From assembly GCA_029449235.1 (NCBI GenBank), contig JANATG010000009.1, positions 2,046,001 through 2,110,000 of the forward strand: 64,000 nucleotides of DNA, in the 5' to 3' direction. A model generated the notes under the pieces. That model worked only from the letters and a program-made list of their open reading frames with translations. It did not search any database and was not told where the DNA came from. This stretch comes from Linnemannia schmuckeri. Lineage: Eukaryota; Mortierellomycota; Mortierellomycetes; Mortierellales; Mortierellaceae. A program made the translations under genes and the position numbers. Numbering within the stretch: position 1 is the first letter of the stretch; each line of letters starts with the position of its first letter. Of the stretch, positions 60,099-64,000 are shown piece after piece.

Positions 60099-61381
60099 TT
60101 ACTGGTAGCATTTGGAACATATACTGTGGTGGGGACAAAAGTCTGTGCCGATGAAGCATGGAACAGAAGTTAGTGATGGCGAGGTGTTGAAGTAAATTCA
60201 ATGTTATATCAGAGCATTGGTACACCTTGAGGATTACATTTAACACTGCCAATCTGTATTTTAATACATATATAATAAAAAAAATAACAAAATCCAGGAA
60301 TACGCCATAAGGCAGAGAAAGTAGATACTGTAGTTATTTTAGACAACCTTAAGTTATGAGGGCCCTATTAGTTAAGTAAGGATGATAGAGATACCCAAGA
60401 GAAATATAAATATATCGTACAAAAAACGCATGAGGAGCCTTCGTATATATGTTACCAACTGTACCTTGCGGAATGATGGATCCATGAGATACAGTGGTGA
60501 CTTATATCCAATGAACGCGTGAAGCACTAAACCTTGCCCGACCTGGCAACGAAGCTTAATCAAATTCTATTAGTTGCACGTACCAAAATGGACAAAAGTA
60601 ACAGTAAAGGTAACAAATATGAAAGATTAATAACTAGAGGAGACATGTACAATAACGACACAGCACATTTCCTCAACCAGCAGTAAGGATCAGTTTGTAC
60701 CTTACGGGCTAATAATGTGGAGAGAGCAATGAAAGATAGCAAAGACAACGAGTTAGTAAACCGACCGAGGATGCTCAACGGCACTAGTTCATTGCCAGAA
60801 TCAGCATTAAGAATCGGTTTGCACTTTACAGGCTAAGGATGTCAAGGGAGCAGCATAAGGGCAATGAGGATAGCGGGTTAATAAGCTGAGCGAGTATGCA
60901 CAACAAGGCACTAGCCATTGCCGCAACCAGCAGTAAGAATCGGTTTGTTTCTTACTCGCTAACAATGACAAGAGAGCAGCATGAGGACAACGAGGATAGC
61001 GGGTTAGTAAGCTGAGCGAGTATGCACAACAGGGCACTAGCCATTGCCACATCAGCAATAGGAATCGGTTTGTCTCTTACTCACTGAGAGAGTTAAGAGA
61101 GAAGCATAAGGGCAACAAAAATAAAGGTCAATATGGTTAAGGATAGAGAGACATGTCACCGTCAGAAGGCTTAACGAGACTTCATGTAACTCTTCCAAGG
61201 TGTGCGGAAAATGAGGAGAGGTGATGGTACGCTAATAAACTCGTCATAAGAAATGTACGAAGAGCTTAACTTATTACCATCTTTAGATTACTTACGGGAC
61301 TGGAGCAGCATTCGCCATACAAACGATCATGGCGAGTGTGCTCCAAAGGGTAAGAATTGGGAAGCCAATGCGTGCAATCAT
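60099..61381 (-). CDS. Small secreted Cys-rich protein with an array of intron-like units and candidate micro-exons
   Basis: I do not recognise the family. Exon 1 (61381-61296) starts with ATG and encodes a textbook signal peptide (MIARIGFPILTLW... to a cut near ANA/AP), then a GTAAGT donor. Well-supported later exons are 60566-60465 (34 residues, containing LRCQVGQGLVLHAF and YLMDPSFRK), 60253-60226 and 60142-60099, whose splice gives a Cys-rich tail (KCNPQDFCPHHSICSKCYQ) and TAA. Branch points ACTAAC and CTTAAC precede the acceptors. Exon 1 ends in phase 2 while the 34-residue exon begins in phase 0, so at least one intermediate exon is required. The candidates are 1-3 nt micro-exons at 61231, 60958-60956, 60832-60830 and 60708-60706. 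Using them, the mature N-terminus reads APVPPRPPNL and the total is 89 residues. Extra coding sequence may exist between 60465 and 60253, where one frame is also open. A TATA-like TATATTA lies 87 bp upstream and AATAAA 42 bp downstream. Host or microbe-directed functions are common for such proteins but cannot be inferred here. Confidence 0.5.
60566..61230 (-). repeat. Tandem array of intron-like units (about 125 bp, 3 clear plus 2 diverged)
   Basis: On the minus strand, GT donors start at 61230, 61080, 60955, 60829 and 60705. The three central units are 125, 126 and 124 bp. Each has GTAAGAxACAAACCGATTC near its start, a branch-point-like TTACTAAC or TTATTAAC, a pyrimidine tract and a TTAG end. 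Between the AG of one unit and the GT of the next are three nucleotides: TGA, CGA, CCT and CCC in order. The flanks are conserved while these triplets differ. The first unit (61230-61084) and last unit (60705-60567) are more diverged. Confidence 0.75.
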
Positions 61382-61467
61382 GGTTGTGTCTCGTAGGAAG
61401 TGTGGAACGTGGGAGGTGTGAAGGGAAGAATGAGGGCAAAACAACAAAATTATCGGTAACACACGTC

Positions 61468-61474
61468 TAATATA
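61468..61474 (-). promoter_or_regulatory. TATA-like box of the secreted-protein gene
   Basis: TATATTA on the minus strand, 87 bp upstream of the ATG at 61381, at a normal distance for a fungal core promoter. Confidence 0.35.
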
Positions 61475-61611
61475 GAGGATCGCGAGACGGCCACAAGAAA
61501 TTCTCGTCCCAATGACTTCCCCACACAGAGGTGTGGTCATCTTTTTGTTGTAATGGGGGATAGACCGAAAAAAGCAGCATGAAGCAGAAGTATCGAGAAA
61601 ATCGCCACGGT

Positions 61612-61845
61612 AAAAAGCAAGGAGGATCAAGAGCATAAGGAGAAAGAAACCGCACAAAAAAGTAATGGGGATCAAGGGAGTAAGGAAAATGGTGCTGCAC
61701 GAAAGCAAACTCAAGGGGGTTCAAGAACAAAAGGAAAAATACTGCACAAGAATTCAAGGAGAATCAAGGGAGTAGGAAAAGTACCGTACAAGAAAGTATG
61801 AAGGAGCAAGGCTATAAGGAGAATGGTGCTGCACGAAAGTAAAAA
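61612..61845. repeat. Five-unit 42-47 bp minisatellite upstream of the secreted-protein gene
   Basis: The anchor GCAC(A/G)A(A)AG recurs at 61652, 61697, 61744, 61786 (as GTAC) and 61831. Each is preceded by a GGATCAAGGGAGTAAGGA-like stretch. Mean period is 45 bp. The array lies about 230-465 bp upstream of the ATG at 61381 on the other strand. Confidence 0.75.
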
Positions 61846-62276
61846 CTGATGGATGAAGAGAATAGGACAAAGTAACGGAAAAGTGAAAGAGGAAAGGGGA
61901 GTGGGAGAGACAACAAAGTGTGAAGGCCAGATGTGCGTGTTTGGTTTGCTAACAAGAGCAGTGGTACCTTGGGCAGTGTGAACCGCGATGTTATGATTGC
62001 GGACTTGTTTCGTGTATGCCCAAGAGGGTTGGAATCATTGATGTGTTGTCGGAACAGATGGAGGGTGATGGAAGCTACTTTTGCTTTGGAAAGGGATCGG
62101 CCAGGACCCTTCTTCGCCATACTTTTACTATTGAGGCCTTCCGCGTCGCGAATCCCTCGCTCAGCAGCGTCAAAATCCACCGGTTTCTCTGCTTGACCCT
62201 TAAACGCATGATTTTTGATCTCTTCCCGGAGGGACGCCAGGGTGCACAGTGGGACAACAACCAGCCATGTTAGCAT
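61812..62276 (-). CDS. Uncertain open frame, coding-like only in its first half
   Basis: A frame of 154 codons starts at ATG 62276. The first 85 residues have a coding-like composition (hydrophobic start MLTWLVVVPLCTLASL, then charged segments such as KPVDFDAAERGIRDAEGL and KKGPGRSLSKAKVASIT). The rest is a translated pyrimidine tract. A GTACCA donor after CCCAAG near 61963 could end a real exon. I recognise no domain. It may be an eroded gene fragment. Confidence 0.2.
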   Translation of the reverse strand: MLTWLVVVPLCTLASLREEIKNHAFKGQAEKPVDFDAAERGIRDAEGLNSKSMAKKGPGRSLSKAKVASITLHLFRQHINDSNPLGHTRNKSAIITSRFTLPKVPLLLLANQTRTSGLHTLLSLPLPFPLSLFRYFVLFSSSISFYFRAAPFSL

Positions 62277-62363
62277 GCGGCGGATGTTGTTGATGGAGAC
62301 TGGGCTTGCACCTCTCTTGGAGGATTTTGTGTTGCGGAATCAGAGGAACCCTGCGGCCGGATA

Positions 62364-62660
62364 TTGTATCTGTCATCAACGGCAAGCCAGAAAGCGCCTT
62401 CGTATTGGGAAACAGTCCACAGAGACGGCATCGATCTCCAACACCAGATCTATACGCAACTGGGACGACTGGCGTATCTTTGGCAACTTCACTTGGCTAT
62501 TAATGCCGTGACTCCCATTCACATAACCATTGAAGTTCTTGCTATGAGATTGCTCCCAGTTCGAGTACCTCGCAATATCCCTCGAAAGCGGTTTGGATTT
62601 GTTGTAGGGTCTGAAGGAGCTGTGCTTTATAGAATTGTTCGGCACAGGTGTGAGCTCTGA
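62364..62660 (+). pseudogene. Possible LRR fragment of an F-box-type gene
   Basis: One frame contains GIDLQHQIYTQLGRLAYLWQLHLAI, which resembles the IYxQLxxLxxLxxLxL pattern of leucine-rich repeats next to the F-box copies (compare FYRQIGVLTELERVDL in copy C and YRQLGTPTGLGRLYL in copy B). It is short, on the opposite strand to copies B-D, and I see no start codon with a domain attached. Confidence 0.25.
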
Positions 62661-63135
62661 AGAGAAGGAGGGGGCAGTGGAAGGACAAGTATTTAACTTG
62701 AATCCCGAGTCGTCCTTCGCTAGTCGTACTAGACTGGCATGGCCTCGCCTACGATAGCCTTGCTACGCCCTGCGTATAAGACCACAACGAAACAGCGCTG
62801 GAGTTTCTTTTTGTTCTCAAGGGCAACCTGGCAATAACTTTTCGCTTTCTCTTTTGACCGTGGAACAGCAGGTACCTTCGCCAACCATAATCTCATTGCC
62901 AGATTCTCAGCTTTCTTTCCACACACATCATGGCTCGCCTCCCCCTTTAAATACATCATAGATCGCAGAAAGCAACAGCCGTCAGGTTGAAATGGGCATT
63001 TTTCTTTTTTAGCTACAAAATGTAATTTTTTTTCCTTCCTTCAGTCCTCTCCTCCTGCTTCACTTTTCCGAAAATAATCACCCCTCCCCCTCTCCCTTAA
63101 CATCCTTTATTCTATCCTTCAATCCATAACTCCAC
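62661..63135. other. Intergenic region
   Basis: No recognised gene. A 76-codon minus-strand frame (62729-62959) has a fairly ordinary composition but no domain that I know. On the minus strand, AATAAAG near 63110 is a possible poly(A) signal for the frame ending at 63136. Confidence 0.3.
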
Positions 63136-63262
63136 CTAAATGTAGCCACCTTGTCTACCACTTCCATTCCCACCACCACCCTCTTGATGATTCGATCCTC
63201 TTGGCCTTCCTCCGGCTCCTCCACCTCCAGGCTGTCTCAAGCGCGTCAAGTTAATATTCATC
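63136..63262 (-). other. Possible 3' exon with Gly-rich C-terminus
   Basis: The minus strand reads ADNPMNINLTRLRQPGGGGA and continues Gly-rich (QEGGGGNGSGRQGGYI) to TAG at 63136-63138, followed by an AATAAAG. It lies directly downstream of F-box copy D. A very short GTAAC...TTAG interval separates the two frames, too short for a normal intron. It could be the last exon of a chimeric gene that uses the copy D fragment. Confidence 0.25.
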
Positions 63263-63274
63263 GGATTGTCCGCC

Positions 63275-63800
63275 CTAACATTTAGTTACCTGCCTCTCCA
63301 GAGGTCGCCAAAAACGCCGATCGATCCATGTACTACTGTTATTGTTGTTGCTGCTGGGTAGGTTTTGTTGGAGTTGTTGTTGGCTCAGCATCGGCACGCG
63401 AATTCCTCCGATTGTTGTACCCATCGATATTGCGTTCGTTCCTCCTCCACTTTTCGTTTCCTCCCAGTGGATAAAATCAAACTCCGCGTTCTGTGACCAC
63501 TTCAATCCAAGGATCGATCTTGACAGCAGCCGAATATCCCGCTGATCCTTCATGAGCAAGCTATTGACGCGAAGGTCCAGTAAGTGAGGATGGAATCGAG
63601 AAGCTAGCACGTCTGGCTCAACATTATCCGTGGATCCCTGTAGGAGTCCAGAAAGTAGGGACACTGGTTCGAGGCGGCTGAGAAGCTCAAGTCGAAGTTT
63701 AGTTTCATCAAGTGAACCATCGGGTGTATAGCGTGCGCGGTACAAATCTGTGGATCTGGCGGGGCAAGCCATCGTGGCCGTTGTAACACTGTCACCCGTC
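63275..63800 (-). pseudogene. Decayed F-box/LRR gene fragment, copy D
   Basis: The fragment matches the first half of the family after the F-box: WLAPPDPQICTAHAIHP and MKLNFDL (copy A: WLAPADPHICT, MKLDFHF), NQCPYFLDSYRDPR, then TAG in place of the Trp of copy B CWLLDSNS. A shifted frame continues through RFHPHLLDLRVNSLLMKDQR, LLSRSILGLKWSQNAEFDF and ends at 63275 after a Gln/Asn-rich stretch not seen in the other copies. The LRR half is absent. The part upstream of 63800 to the window end shows no F-box that I can recognise. Confidence 0.65.
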
Positions 63801-64000
63801 CCTAATCCTGTCCCTGCTCCCGTTTCCCTCTCTTCTGCACCTACCGCGCCTCCTGCGCCACCTGCTCCCTTATGACGACGCTGTCAGTTGATGGTGGTAG
63901 CGTTGATGACTGGTCCTGGTTAGAAAACACACAGTTGATATAATGCACCATATCCAAGAGGTGCAACTTGAGATCCCAGACAATGTGCACGTTCCTGGCA

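Noticed and set aside
62729..62959. A 76-codon minus-strand frame (MMYLKGEASHDV...)
   Set aside because: Composition is acceptable, but there is no recognised domain, no splice partner and no poly(A) signal placed to support it.

Overview
The window is nuclear DNA of a filamentous fungus. Genes are split by short GT-AG introns with CTAAC/CTRAC branch points, leaders are pyrimidine-rich and AATAAA signals follow several stops. Protein content (MedA/DUF7082 regulator, Spt23/Mga2-type factor, PQ-loop transporter, decayed F-box/LRR family) fits an early-diverging fungus; Mortierellaceae is my best guess, by inference only.

Left edge (1-3.3 kb): C-terminal part of a Cid1/PAP-associated nucleotidyltransferase, then a broken F-box/LRR gene. 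3.9-10.5 kb: a five-exon PQ-loop vacuolar amino-acid transporter (+) converges on a three-exon Ser/His-rich coiled-coil nuclear protein of unknown function (-). 10.5-37.4 kb: about 27 kb in which I find no convincing gene, full of polypurine/polypyrimidine tracts, microsatellites, poly(A/T) runs and two degenerate tandem arrays; the genes on both sides are transcribed away from it. 38-40.5 kb: five-exon medA homologue (+). 42.7-49 kb: three minus-strand genes: eIF2B gamma (7 exons), a mitochondrial ferredoxin-reductase-type flavoprotein (2 exons) and an intronless O-fucosyltransferase-like type II membrane protein. 52.1-55.8 kb: a four-exon Spt23/Mga2-like IPT + ankyrin factor (+) without a C-terminal membrane anchor.

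Right edge (56.1-64 kb): accessory compartment with three more decayed F-box/LRR copies (-), minisatellites and a small secreted Cys-rich protein gene (-). The first part of that gene is a tandem array of about 125-bp intron-like units, each with a 5' splice site, a branch point and a 3' splice site, separated by 1-3 nt. This putative micro-exon or tandem-intron array is the most unusual item. Another is a pure poly(A/T) insertion with a 14-bp target-site duplication inside one F-box pseudogene.

The household genes work separately (vacuolar transport, translation initiation, mitochondrial redox, glycosylation). MedA and the Mga2-like protein are transcriptional regulators of development and, by analogy, of lipid desaturation. 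All exon boundaries were worked out by eye from splice consensus, reading-frame phase and homology.
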